From: Pisolithus tinctorius
Lineage: Eukaryota; Basidiomycota; Agaricomycetes; Boletales; Pisolithaceae
NCBI GenBank assembly: GCA_024663395.1
Contig: JANFAH010000009.1
Location: 682,001 to 746,000, forward strand
Length of the DNA stretch: 64,000 nt
Reading direction: 5' to 3'
Below the pieces are notes generated by a model. The model made no database searches, was not told the DNA's origin, and saw only the letters and a list, made by a program, of their open reading frames with translations. Shown one piece after another: positions 32,401-44,420 of this stretch (the first letter of the stretch is position 1; every line of letters starts with the position of its first letter). The translations under genes and the position numbers were made by a program.

Positions 32401-32974
32401 TTTGTACCCGATGGAACGGTCTGAGCTTGTGTTGCTCGATGCAACATGTTTTACAAGACAATGGGTGATGCACACAGTCCATGCATCTATATGGTGCCCC
32501 TTCTGCTTTACACACAAAACAAGCCATGACATCGGGTGGGGCCTCCATGTCCAGGAGCACAGACAGGTATCTACTCTTATAGGGCAGCCACTCTTCCAGA
32601 TAACTGTTCTGTAATACCATAAGGCACACATTGCCAGCACTGGGATGTTTGATAATGCACACCTGGCTTTTTGGAATTCTTGATGTCCTCGGTGGTGATG
32701 CATCATCCATGTAGCAATATAGGTCAGCATCATTACCCTGGACTAAATTGGGTTCCTGGATGCTCGAAGATCCTGCCCTAGTAGGTGATTCATTGCTTTG
32801 GCCGGTTGCATATCTTGCCTTCTTTCTCGGAGTAAACTTGACCATCTTTTCTTTGGATCCCCTGGTTGTTTTCACTTTTTTCCAAGTGACATGGGTTACT
32901 GGGGTGGCTGCTGCAGCTCGGGCGATTCGTGACTTGCCCATGTCTAGTATCAAGTCCTTGCAGGATGTCTGCAT
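29413..32974 (-). CDS. KDZ transposase with CxC2-like zinc cluster
   Basis: Multi-exon gene. Start ATG 32974 or 32941 (MGKSRIAR). Clear introns: 32313-32359, 31848-31902, 30526-30577 and 29652-29700; others are inferred near 31630, 31260 and 30785. The stop is TAG 29413. N-terminal CxC2-type cluster (C-x2-C-x8-C-x2-C-x6-C-x2-CC…H) at about 32521-32410. Then the KDZ core: HLGHAGAPCP, NRYRELLRVSRMW, FVMDGNF (first Asp), CNNHRAVN, ARHGCFVPHAMVDFQKGE, ITFYDINCQYS (second Asp, about 31135), VHGHQTECFARYAPNFIPGA and VDSEIMETLW (Glu, about 30952). The C-terminus has AWGWISNAEAMVQRHA and NWLRTKALRDRWEEE. It cuts and pastes the element through the terminal repeats. No nonsense codon is evident, so it could be active; two inferred introns are uncertain. 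Confidence 0.88.
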
Positions 32975-33324
32975 GCCTCAGCCATACATGCCTCATTGTG
33001 ATGCCTGGCACGACTATGATTTGAGTTGGATCTCGGAATCAATGTCAGAAGATCCAATCGGGATCAAACTATACTTTATCTATATATAGTAGCAGACTGG
33101 ATGATAGACAAATCGGCTTACCATGTTTGGCTACGGTACCGATCGACTGGAACAAGACTATACTAACAATGGGTATGTATCATGACCGGAACATTACTTG
33201 GCCCCTGGAACTTTATTCAAGAATGGGTGATGGTAACTATGAGGAACGGACTCCAAATTTTCTTTCAACAAAGGGTAACATTACCTGCAACTAACCAACC
33301 CCAACACCTTCTCCAACATTCAGA

Positions 33325-35524
33325 ATGGCCAGCAGTGATCACAGTACTAATGGTGTTAATACCTCAGATGAGGAGGACTTTTCCTCCGATGAGGAATCTA
33401 GCTCGGATAGCATGGAGACAGCAAAATCTGTGCCGGGAAAGCTGAGACTGGATGAACTTCAAATCCTCCAAGACGGTCTAAAGGATTGGAAGGAAGCTGA
33501 CACAAACAAAAGGGCCTCGCTGATGGAGGGCATGCGGAACAAAATCAAGCGGCTGGATGCCAACAAGAGCCTCAAACAAAATGAATGGAATAGAAAACGG
33601 ACGGTAAGCTTAACAGTATTGATGTGCTTGCAGTCATGTTAAGTATATTTTACAGGCCATCAAGAACTGGATGTATAACAACAGTCGGTCCTGGGCACAG
33701 AAGGCCTTGGTCAAGTATGGCTCCAAATGGACGGCCCTAAAGGTGATCAAGCTGCAGCGTAAGAAGGATATCCAGCAAGTACTTGTGAAGGCCGGAATAC
33801 AGCCTGGGACGTCGGCTATGATCAAACACTATCAACTGGCCGTTCAGAAGGTAGTCCAGTCATTGACCAAGGCTGAATTGGACCAGGCAGCCTGTTTGGC
33901 GAAAGAGTGGAACGAGAGAAAGCCGCCACCCGAAGCCCAGGCAGAGTAAGCATCCAAGGTCTCCCATGGGCAATACTAACTTAAATGCAGGGCCGAAAGT
34001 ATGCAAAACAGTTTGCGTACGACATGTGGAAGCAGTGTGGGATGAGAGTGGTGATCATGTCGGCATGGAAGGATAAGGATGGCGAAGTGATGGTTGGAGT
34101 GTGAGTGCTTTCCTGACAGGCTTCACCATATCTGACCAGTGTAGGAATGACTTCAATGACGAGCTGGGCAATGGAGAGCTCTATTCGGATTGGGAAGACC
34201 TTCATGGAAAGTGGTCAGCCTACGCAAAGAAGGCCTTCGGGGCCAATGGTACAGAGGATGGCAGCGGAGAGGATGAGGCCGGTCAAACCACAGTAAAAGC
34301 ACGGAAAGGAAAAAAGCGGTCTCAATTCTCCCTCTCCACCAATGATGATGGCACGCCCATTCTTCCGAATCTCTTGGACTTACAGACACCGGAATTAAAG
34401 GACATCATGAGGGTGTTCGTAACTGGCCATTATCGTATGTGCCAATTTCCATGGTCGATGAGTTACTAACATCTAAACACAGGCTCGGCTCGTGGGAAGA
34501 CAAATGCCAGTGTACCTTGGGCCGCAATAGCTGATAACCGGGCATCCTACATGTCTTCCAAGTATCTTCCTCCCAATATACCATTCAAAGAGCCCACCAG
34601 GCTGACACATCATGAACTAATCGAAACCTTGGAGTTCTGGAAGGAGCGACAGCAGGAGCACCCAGAAGATGTCTTCCAGTTCTGAAGGTGGAGATCTCAG
34701 GATGGTTCTCTGGAGGAGCCGGTCTCCAAACACCAACGCCGGTCAGACAAAGCCAAAGGGAAGAGACCCTGGATGGAAGGTGAGGTCATGATCAATTTGG
34801 ATATACATAACTGATGGCGCATTAAGTAAATTCCGTTGATGGCTCCGACTATGGACATCACTCAGAGGAGGAACCAGCTCCTCCCACAAAACCTTCCACC
34901 AAACAGCAACGGATAGATGGTATGTCAGAGCTGGTCAGATTTTTTACTGGTAACCCTAACATGACCTTGGAATTGTGTGCTGTAGATCATACCACTGGAA
35001 CATCCAATGCACAGGAGGACAACAGACGGCGGAACCAGTCCACATCAGACCGGCGCAATACGGCTGCTGCATACCCCAATCCAGCTGGTAAGTGGTATCT
35101 GGCAACAATGAATATTGCTGATAGAATTGTATCAGACAATCATGCCAATGATGGTGTCGATTCAACTGCAAGGAAGCCCAAGCCCAAGCCAAGAATCAGA
35201 TCCAATGGTTGGTTTCCATGCACACTTGGTTAATCCTCTCATTACAGCATTCTACAGCAGCCCAGAATGATAAGACAGTCATATCACCCAATGATGGTAG
35301 GTATACATCCATAACACAATTACACACACTTATCTATGTCAGGAGTTGATCCAGTGGGTAGGAATTCAAATGCCAGGCCTAGAGGCCGTGCGATGGACAG
35401 GGACGATAGACTGTTGGATCAAGCAGAAGCAGATGGTGTGGCTCGTCACCCAGAGCGGAATCGTAGGCCCCCACGGCGGCCAGATGATAATTATCCTACT
35501 CCAACAATGAGGAGGCGAAGGTAG
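33325..35524 (+). CDS. Unknown multi-exon KDZ-borne protein of an Agaricomycete transposon-linked family
   Basis: ATG 33325 (MASSDHSTNGVNTSDEEDF), acidic Ser/Asp-rich N-terminus. Introns at 33604-33655 (GTAAGC…TACAG), about 33946-33990, about 34100-34146 and about 34439-34482, with at least three more before the end at TAG 35522-35524. Conserved-looking blocks: NWMYNNSRSWAQKALVKYGS, YAKQFAYDMWKQCGMRVV, VNDFNDELGNGELYSDWEDL, and LPNLLDLQTPELKDIMRVFV. A TGA at 34683-34685 interrupts an otherwise open exon and would be restored by CGA. The intron near 33946 does not close the frame as I read it, so a 1-nt lesion or unusual splice is possible. I recall related proteins beside mobile elements in Agaricomycetes; the function is unknown. 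It is divergent from the transposase gene, with about 350 bp between starts. Confidence 0.6.
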
Positions 35525-35723
35525 AATTGAGGCCGGTACCTAATGGTTTCCTGTAGACTGGCGACAAACATATATAGTGCACAGTGCAAGAATCGCTGGT
35601 GAATTACCGGCCCCATAGCTACCATGTACCGTAACCCACTGTCACAATCCAATCAAGGCCAATTTGTGCACTTCTCCAATTCCATTCAACATAATGTTCA
35701 TTGAAATGAGTTAAATATACAAA

Positions 35724-36915
35724 TTAAAGCTGGTCTGGTTTAAGACAGTAGCCTACAACTGCTGGCTCTTCCTCCACAAGATTTGCTAACTGTTGCCGGA
35801 ATCTGGTAAGCATGGCATGCCACTCAACATGTGATCGCCACTCCCTGGTTGCATCCACCAGGGTATTCGCATAATACCTATATGCAGTGATCAGATTGGC
35901 ATCGTGTGCAGCATTGATGTCTGGCTGACGCGCCCCACTCCTAGCCACGATACCGGAGATCCGCCTTGACATTTGAACTGGTAGACATGTTTAGCTATGG
36001 TTGTGTAGGAACTTCTGGACTTACGCTCGGTTTGTGGAGTATCAACTCCAGGCTGTATGGCGAACTCCTGGGAGACTGCGAAAAGCTCTGAATGCGACAA
36101 CGGGATTGGAACCGGCGATGGGGATCTAGCCGGCGGTATCAATGTGGAGCTGAATGGTGCAGGAGCGTCTGAAAGGTCCATAGGTTGATGAGGACCAGGG
36201 AAATTGCCGCCGGGCGATGGGAATGTTGTTGGGCTGGGAACCGGGATAGGATTGCGACGGGCTGGTGACACAGAGGGAGTCAAGGACCGAAATTGGGGCT
36301 CATGCAATAGGATGAGCAGTCGTGATGATTGGCCAGCTGCTTGAGTTGGGTAGATGTGAGCTGATGATCTTGTGGCAGCAGGCGACTGAAATGCTGGTTC
36401 TTGTAAAGGACTGACCGGTGGGGACTGAAATGGTGGGGGTGACCCCCAAGGCAGCTCGTGCAATGGAGTACCTGGGGAAACAGGCGGTGGTGATTTGTCC
36501 CATGCCGGCTCAAGTAATGGGGTGCTGTCAGAGAGGCGTGTTGATATGGAGTCCCAAGGAGGCTCAACCAATGGGCTGCTAGAGGAGGGAGATGGTGCAA
36601 ATGACTCCCATGCTGGCTCTATCAAAGGTGATCTGGGCGAACCAGGGGACTGGAAGGAGGGTTCTGGTCCGGTTGTGCGTGTTGTTTGAGCTGGGGACAG
36701 CTCGAAAGGTGGCTCGCGTAACGGGGATGATGGCGTGTCCAGCAGGTCATCTTCAGTAAGCATTTCCTCATCCTCATCGAGAGATGTGAGCCGCTGCATA
36801 TCATGGCGTGACGGAATTACTGCACACAGTCATTAGAAGTAATGGTCCTTGGACCAGCTGACTTACGGAGTTTATCTGGACTGCCAGAACTGAATCTAAC
36901 ATTTCTGGGAGCCAT
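35724..36915 (-). CDS. Pro/Ser-rich repeat protein of unknown function, about 365 aa
   Basis: Exons 36915-36867, 36819-36025 and 35977-35724. Both introns are 47 nt with GTAAGT…TGCAG and GTAAGT…ACCAG ends, and all joins close the frame (1,098 nt). The N-terminus MAPRNVRFSSGSPDKL is basic. The middle carries about eight copies of a degenerate motif (SPLxEPxWxS or TPLxExxW) with Pro/Ser linkers, likely disordered and suited to multivalent binding. The C-terminus is helical and ends EEEPAVVGYCLKPDQL. No catalytic motif. The gene is divergent from the Cys6/coiled-coil gene at 37423 and convergent with the gene ending at 35524. Confidence 0.65.
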
Positions 36916-38897
36916 ATGAAAGTTCGAAACGTTGTAGGCACCATGGGGATTACACCGATGTTTGAGAATGATTTCGGTACCAGTGATAAGACTAGAACAT
37001 GGCAGGCACCTTGTTTACCACGCCGGAACCCAGTCACGACTGGTGGGTTTTGCCATGCAGAGTCAATTGTCAGGCAGATGTGCGAATGTCGAAAAAAGCG
37101 TCTCATTTTGGGGCTGGAGTGACCTTATAAACAAGGTGATTGTATTACACAATATTTTTTCACGAGTCATCATGCAGGATGTACAAGTGCATACATAATG
37201 TAAATGGGCACTTAGTGGAATGACTGTCAACTGCCATACAATACTCCCAGCAAAATATGTTCAATGGTTAAACCAGTACATTGAATATTGTAAATCACAG
37301 CATCACCGGAGTGAGCATTTGTATTGTGCTTATGTAAGCCTGTTGAATGGTGTATGCTAGCCGGCGAATTCACCACACCGCTCAAGCACCCACCACCTGC
37401 ACACCCAAGGTTAAACAGCACTATGTCTACTGCCAACACCAGCACCTTCATCCCGGCACAATTGACTGACAACATCCAGCCGGTCATCACCGCTGAAAAT
37501 GCCAAGCAGATGGTCGAGGAGGCTGCCAGGGTTACAATGCAGGAACTAAAAGGGCTTCGGGGCCAGGACGGTACGCACTGGCACAAAGCGGCTCAGCTTG
37601 TGTGGGCCCAGCTGGTAAGTGAAATCGCAGCCATGATATCCGTTCCTGACATCTATGTAGGGAATGGTCCACACGGTTGTTCAACATCTACCCCTGGCAT
37701 TCGAGATTCCTCCGCATCTTATTGCTATCGATATGCACATGGTTGACCCGGCAATAATTGTAGCGACGCAGACGTGGCCCCCTTTCAACCAGATGATGAC
37801 GGCACGAGAGGCTGATGTGAAGGATCATCCATGGTATTGCCTTCGTCACCAGCCTAAGTCTCACCCATATTACAAGGTGATGGAGGAGCTTACCGGGCCT
37901 TCGTCGAGGGCCGAGCACCAGGCACAGCCAGTGGATAAGGGGAAGGGGAAAGAGTTGGGTATGGATGAGGCTCAAGGGACTCAGCTTCCAGGTGAGCACT
38001 GATTCTGACGATGGCAATTGGGTAGACCACTGACATGGGATCCGAACATGCACCCACAGACATTATGGCTAAGACCACTGGAGTTGCGATGCAGAAGCCG
38101 GGAAATGAAGAGGATCAGAACCGGGAGAAGGCACGGGGCCGTAGCCAGTCAAGACGTGGCCGGCCAGCGGCCAAGCCTGTCGATGCCAGTGATCAGACCA
38201 GTAGAGGCCAGAGCCGGTCAAGGAGACCAACGAAGAAGGCGAAACCAGTCGACGAGGATGTGCAGGACCGGCGAGATATCAACAACCCTCCCAAGTCTTG
38301 GGAGGTAGTGCCAGAAGCTGAGCGGTGTGTGAGATGCCGGGACAGGAGTTGGCCCTGTACGGTGCTAGCTGGCAGGGCATGCTGGCAATGCCACTGTACG
38401 AAATACTCATGCAGCTTGTTCAAGGGGAGGGGAGACAAGTCCGAGATGCAGCGAAAAGCCTCCCGATCAAGGCCTCGCCAGCAACAATCCCCAGAAGACA
38501 CCGCCGGCCTTCCCACCACTTCAACACTTGCTGCGCCAGCTCCATCGACCAGTCGACGAGCCAAACGTCAAAGGGCACCAAGCCGAAATCAATCCGCCGG
38601 TCCATCCAAAATAACAAGCCATCATTCGTCTCCTGGCCCACGGACTGGCCGCCCCAGTAAGTTGTTCACAGTCCTATATTTTTGGCTAATCGGTTGAACT
38701 ACTATTTCTATTGAGTAGTGGAAATTATTACTCCGTCATGGCTATCCCAGTCACGGTCTCGTGCAAGAAGCACTGCAACAGACCCACCCATCACTCCAGC
38801 GCTGACTACTACAACTGGTGCCGATGATCCGTGCCATTGTGACGAATATCGGGAAGAGGTTACCATCCTAAAGCGGGAGAATGCTGACATGAGGCGG

Positions 38898-40746
38898 TGT
38901 GAGTCAAAGTGTGGAATGCTGGTGAAAACCAAACAAATCCAACACCAAAAGACAAATAAAAGCGAGTGGTGGTTTGCCTCCATGGAACCTGGAGTGCAGA
39001 GAAACCTAAAGTGGGGGGAGTTTCAATGGCAGGTGCTCCTAGCGCAAGTCGACGACGAGTTACGCAGGAGAAGACAAGCAAGTGATGATTGGATGGGGGA
39101 TGCTGAACAGAGCGAAGGTGTTCAGCTGAAAGGACTTGGGATGATGGACTTTAATAAGATGTGCTCTTGGCACAAGTCGATGACGAGTTACGCAGGAGTG
39201 GAGGGATGACAAAGACTGCTGACTAAGAGGAAGCTTCAGATGAATAATGGAGGCAGGTAGACTCTTCCAAATGAGCCTCAACTACCAAGTATACAAATGA
39301 TGACAGATAGACCCCTTCGTGGAGCCTCAACTGTCGACGACGAGATAGGCACTGGACTGACTGCTGGACTGCTTCTGAATTGATTCTGATTGATTCTGGG
39401 TAGCTAAGTACATGGGGGTTTATATACTATGGGGGGAGCACAGCTTGTGACAAACAAGGCACAAACACTTGGTAAGTAATGAGTAAGGACTGAGTAATCA
39501 TGATGAGTAAGTGAGAAATGAAAAGTAAGCAAGCAAAGAAGATTGGTAAGTATTGGCAATGAACGAGTCAAGGATAGTCAAAATATCACAGAATGAGTCA
39601 AATAGAGTCAGAAACTGAGTAAGCGCACTGATATCACATTAGGGGGTGGCGATGCAAGTCAGATCTCGGCGGAGACATCTCTAGACCCAAAGATGGCATG
39701 ACAGATGGATGGTGTTTCCAGATAGGGAAGTATTAATTCCAGAATTGAAGGGCATGAGTCAGGTGTCAAAGGGGGCTAGGGCATTGGGGGTCTGTGGGGC
39801 AATGAGAGCATACGCGATCGCGTCTCCCACCCTTCCATCCTCTCAGCGAAGTTAACAAAAACTTCATGGACGGGGTTCTGATGGAGGAGGAGGAGAAGGA
39901 GGGACGTCTTCTGCTGGATCTTGCAGTAAGAAGGCAAGATGCATGTCATACTCGTCATGAATGCGATCAGGGAGGCTGGAGGACAGTAGATTATACTGCA
40001 GCTGTCGCAATGCGGGAAGAATGATGGACGAGACTGGAATAAAGACGGTGCAGGGAGCAGGGAGGAACGATCCATATGCTTCATCAACCAGGGAGACTGA
40101 AACGACCACATAAGACCTTTCTAACCGAGTGACAGACCTGAGGCGACCAAAGAACGTCCTTCTGGAAGTCATACTGACAAGGAGAACACGCTGACCAAGC
40201 TGCATGGGACGAGATGGGGCTGACAACGACGGGATGAACCAGGGGGCTTCAGGACGGAAGCTGGTGGGAATGCCTGGCAGATATACATAGCCATTGTCTC
40301 TGGCAAATGAGACAAGTGAGATGACTGACGAAGAGGTGGCCATGATTGATGGACTTTGCGAAATGAGCGTCTGATGGATGGAGTGCTGTAGAAACATGCA
40401 GGGTGCAAGGATCCTCTCCAAATTTGGAAGGAAGAATCGTGGGGCTGAGCACTTTAAGCGAGCATGGGAATGGAGTTGATATCTTTGGAAATGGCGGAGA
40501 CACGACAAAAACCAGAATGCCGTACACGGGTGCTAAAAACCTTTAATGCACGCTTAACTCGCTTGCTCTTTTCTCTTTAGCAATGACGACTCGTTCTTGT
40601 GCAAAGGATGACTGTTCACGTCCAACAGTCTTTCTACGCATGAGACCTTTAGTCTTCATCTGCATGCTTGGGCATTGTGCACAACTTGTCAACGAGTTAG
40701 GCAGAGTCAGCTGTAACCATGTCCACAACACCTTTGGTGTGTGACA
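38898..40746 (-). repeat. Gypsy-2 3' LTR
   Basis: 1,849 bp, unusually long. It contains a minus-strand open frame and four variants of a TCGTCGACGA-type palindrome. No obvious polypurine tract directly adjoins it. Confidence 0.95.
39864..40508 (-). CDS. Open frame inside the Gypsy-2 LTR, 214 codons (3' LTR copy)
   Basis: Open from 40508 to the stop at 39864, with an internal ATG at 40343 that would give 159 residues (MATSSSVISLVSFARDNGYV…). The product is moderately hydrophobic in the middle (ERSYVVVSVSLVDEAYGSFL), contains a HDEYDMHLAFLLQD segment and ends Pro-rich (PPSPPPPSEPRP). The same frame is open in the 5' LTR and, in two halves, in the older solo LTR, where changes such as Asn to Ser and Val to Ile are mild. 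No domain recognised. It might be a real LTR-encoded protein or a 5' leader frame. Confidence 0.4.
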   Translation of the reverse strand: MSCLRHFQRYQLHSHARLKCSAPRFFLPNLERILAPCMFLQHSIHQTLISQSPSIMATSSSVISLVSFARDNGYVYLPGIPTSFRPEAPWFIPSLSAPSRPMQLGQRVLLVSMTSRRTFFGRLRSVTRLERSYVVVSVSLVDEAYGSFLPAPCTVFIPVSSIILPALRQLQYNLLSSSLPDRIHDEYDMHLAFLLQDPAEDVPPSPPPPSEPRP

Positions 40747-40878
40747 TCCACCGGCAAGAAGAAATGCAATCATCCCCGATTGCGACCAATGCAGGGAACC
40801 CAGGGAAAACAAAAAGAAAAATGAAGGAAGGAATGACAGGCAATCAGTATCGTAAGAAATGAAAAGGAAATGAAAAGA

Positions 40879-42530
40879 TCATGAATAGTCATCCGAGTCA
40901 TAGTCGTTATTGTTATTGGTGTCTTTGTTTTCATCATCTGTTTCATCTTCTTCATCATTGTCATTGCCGTTGTCATTGTCGTTACCGCTGTTATTATCTT
41001 CTTCTTCATCTCTTTCTTCTTCCATAACGCTGGGTAAGGGAGTGTGGCGAGAATAATAGGGAATGAGTCGAAATGCCGCGACACCTCGAGCAGAAATGGT
41101 GCCATCGAGTTCTTTAAGGACGTAGGAGCCCCCCTTGGTGCGACGAACGACCTCATAGGGACCAAGGTAGCGTGGCTTTGACTTGCGATCCAGTTCTTTC
41201 TCTATCTGCGTGTTGCGAACCAATACCAAATCTCCTGGCTCATAAGCTGACTTCATCAACCGTAAAGCATACCTCTTCTCAAACTGACCCTTGGAGTGTA
41301 AACGAGACTTCTGCAATGTAGCAAAAGCGGCATTGATATCTTCCTCTCTCTTTTCCAACTGATGAATGCGAAGTGTGAGAAGCTCTTGAGATGACATTCC
41401 AGAGTAGAATCCTTCAACGAGATAGGTAGACTCGAAGAGATCAAAAGGCAGGACGGGATCAAGACCATGTAGCAGGAAGTAGGGGCTGAATCCAGTGGAG
41501 CGACAAGTAGTGACCTTGTCTGCGAAGAATGCATGATGAACCTTGGACGGCCAAAGGGAAAGATCTCCTTCACAAGCCTTGATGATAGCTTCTCTGATAA
41601 CAAAGTGACCACGTTCTACAACTCCATTTGCCTTGGAATTATATGGGGAGATGCGAACCTGAGGAATGGAGTAGTGCTTCATGAGTTTCTCAAAGGCGCC
41701 CTTGACCTCACTGCCATTATCAGTGACAACCTGGGCAATAACACCATAACGACAGAAGACTTCTTCCCAGAAGAATTTAGCAAGACTGTCTGCATTGGCA
41801 TGACGAAGAGCACGACCTTCTGCAGCGAGGGAAAGATCATCTCGAGCTGCGACAAGATAGCGATAACCACGTGCTTTGGGCATGAGCATGACGTCGATGT
41901 AGACCTTCATAAAGATTCTGGGGGAAGCGGAAATGGTGATGGGAACCTCTGCTTTACGAGTGCTTCGGATCTGGCATTCATGGCAAGAGCGGACATGATG
42001 GGCGACATCTTGATACATCTGAGGCCAGTAAAAGTGCCGTCTGACTGTACGAAAGACTCCAAAGACTCCACGATGACCGAGTTCTTCATGAGCATGGCTG
42101 AGGATCTGGACACGGAGATGGGGATCAAAGACGACCTTGGCTGGAGGATGGGGACCTCGACGTTTAAAGAGCTGGTCTCCACGAAGGAAGAACTGAAGGG
42201 ATCTGCGAATGAAGCGCTTGCGAGCAGTATTGGAAGGGAACGGGGGAAGTTCTGTAGTATGAAGGAAGTGCAGGACCCGACGTAAGAGGACATCTTGAGA
42301 CGTATCATTGGAAAGGAATGAAGGGAGGGCAACAGCATATGTGGACTCATGCACAAGTCGTCGACGAGTTGCGCTGACCGAAGATGGATGGGCATCTGTA
42401 AAAAGAACATTCTCCAACCACTCATCAGCTTCTTCTGCATCAGCCTCGCCTTCTTCATACTCCTCTTCTGTAGGTTGACGTCTGGAAAGGGCATCTGGGG
42501 CTCGGTGACGAACAGCAGGGACATGAATGA
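40879..42530 (-). pseudogene. pol: Gypsy-2 end of RNase H and integrase
   Basis: Reads LIHVPAVRHRAPDALSRRQP (end of RNase H connection) from about 42531, out of frame with the upstream RT part. An H2C2 zinc finger follows (HEELGHRGVFG … CHECQIRS), then the integrase core with VYIDVMLMPKA (first Asp), VTDNGSEVKG (second Asp) and NGVVERGHFVI (Glu). An SH3-like segment (YEPGDLVLVRN … KPRYLGPYEV) comes next, and a very acidic Asp/Glu/Asn tail ends at 40879. No chromodomain. The part is intact in itself but separated from RT by the deletion near 42531. Confidence 0.92.
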
Positions 42531-44290
42531 GCTTTGATGTACTTCACATCAACCTCTACCCATAGATGACGAACGCCATAGAGATATAGGCGGTAGTGAC
42601 GAAGCGCTCTGAAGAGACCATAGAGCTCAAGCTTAGGCTGACTGTAGCGGGATTCACGTTCATTGATGGGGAGTGAGCCATAGCGAGCAGGACGTTTATG
42701 ACCTTCTTCATCATACTGAGAGAGAACGAATCCAATGGCAATGTTACTGGTGTCAACGGAAAGAACGACTGGCAGGTCAGATGAGTAGTCAATGGGGCGA
42801 AGGGCAGGAGCAGATGAGATGGCGAGCCTCAAGGCATCAAATGCATCTTGCTGGGGCCGACCCCAAACGAACGGAGCACTCTTGCGATAAAGGTCAACGA
42901 GTGGGCGAGCCAACTGCGAGTAGTTCGCAATCCAGATACGAACAGTACCACAGAGACCTAGGAATGAGCGAACATCTTTGGGCGTAGCGAGCGTTGGCCA
43001 GTTGACGACCTTCTTCACCTTGTGGTCGTCAGGAGAGCGACCATGAGGATGGCATGCTTGACCAAGAATGATAACACGAGGCTGGCAGATCTGAGATTTC
43101 AAGCCAGAAAACGTTCCGCCGGCATGAGCAAACCGATGCATGACTCTATGCATGTCTACAGCATGTTCCCAAATGAAGCGACGTATGCCGGGATTCTCAG
43201 GTAACGTTTCGGCATTGCCATCGGCATCTTCATAGCGGGTCGCAGGGCCTTTGACTGGCAGATCGTCGATGAAAACATTGGCAATGTGAGGGATTTCGTC
43301 CTGTAGAATGAACGCTGTACAATTCTGAAACTCCGACAGCGAGTTGGTGTAGCCTTGAGGCATGGCAGTATGGCGCAGTAAGCCAAGAGGCGTCATGAAG
43401 GATGTCAGATCTCGGCTATCGGGATGGAGCTGGCGTGCATCAAATCCTGAAAATAGATCAAAGACCGTGTAGCATTGATGACCGGCAAATGGCTCCACAA
43501 AGTCGTCCAATATTGGTGGAACACCAGCGTCTCGAATGGTAACCTTATTCAGAGGCTGTAGATCATGAACGATGCGGATCTTGCCATTCTTTTTCATAAC
43601 GCAGAACCATTTGGAGCGATAGGATGATTGGGCCAGCTCATAGAGACCAGCGGCGATCTTCTCCCGAAGAAGCTGTATGACACGTTCTCGTATGCCAGGG
43701 GGAATTGGAATGTTACGAAACTCCCATGGTTCGTGTGGCAGGACAGGAATGATGTAAGGTGAAAAGTAGTCTGAACGAAAGTTTCCTCTCTCCGATTCAT
43801 CGAATGCCAAGGCACGCTCATTAAGCTTCATGACATGCGAAAAAAGTTTTTCCTCTTCTGGCCAGAGAAAGCCATCAGCGTTAATCTTCATGGAGGTAAG
43901 GCGCTCTTGAGTAAGCCTCTTTGTGGGAATGAACACAGGAGGGTGACATGTGAGAGGTGTGAGTGATGCAAGGGGGTCTTCTGGAAACTGGCGATGGACT
44001 CGAGCGTCTTCTGGATAGACTCCAGGCACTGGCTTGACTTTACGATCGACACGCTTGTACGCTCCATATACTGGCTGACCTGTTTCATCGGCTGAGTCTT
44101 CTGTATCTGTAGCAAGGCTTTTTCTAAAACATAACAAATCAAGAAAGTCAGATAGGGAATAGTAAAAGTGAAGCTGTTTTTCAGTTTTCTGAACAGGAAG
44201 GGGATCTGGTGCTTTTGAAGGATTAGATAATGAAGAAGAGAAGACATCAAGATAAAAAGAGCTCTGGAAACTTGAAACTGAAGGAGGCAT
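42531..44290 (-). pseudogene. pol: Gypsy-2 reverse transcriptase and RNase H (truncated)
   Basis: Likely start is ATG 44290 (MPPSVSSFQ), overlapping no gag frame. The Asp/Glu-rich leader includes PVPGVYPEDARVHRQFPEDPL. RT motifs: WFCVMKKNGKIRIVHDLQPL, VFDLFSGFDARQL, MPQGYTNSLSEFQ and the active site NVFIDDLPVKGP with both Asp. RNase H begins LSVDTSNIAIGFVLSQYDEEG. After EVDVKYIK the frame jumps: the expected 25-30 residues of this region are missing and reading resumes one frame over at LIHVPA. The missing length is estimated from knowledge of the family. The open frame upstream of 44290 (to 45040) is an overlap with gag and probably not translated. Confidence 0.9.
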
Positions 44291-44420
44291 AGTAAGTGAT
44301 GTTACAGGAGTATCTGAGCAAAGAAACGATATCTGTGGGTTTAGGAGTTTAACGACTTCTCGGTCAAAGTGAGCAGACAAAGAACAAGAACAACTATAAG
44401 TACAAAAGGGGACATACAAA

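Noticed and set aside
41533..42285. 250-codon plus-strand frame
   Set aside because: It is antisense to the Gypsy-2 integrase, whose H2C2 and DDE motifs are clear on the minus strand.
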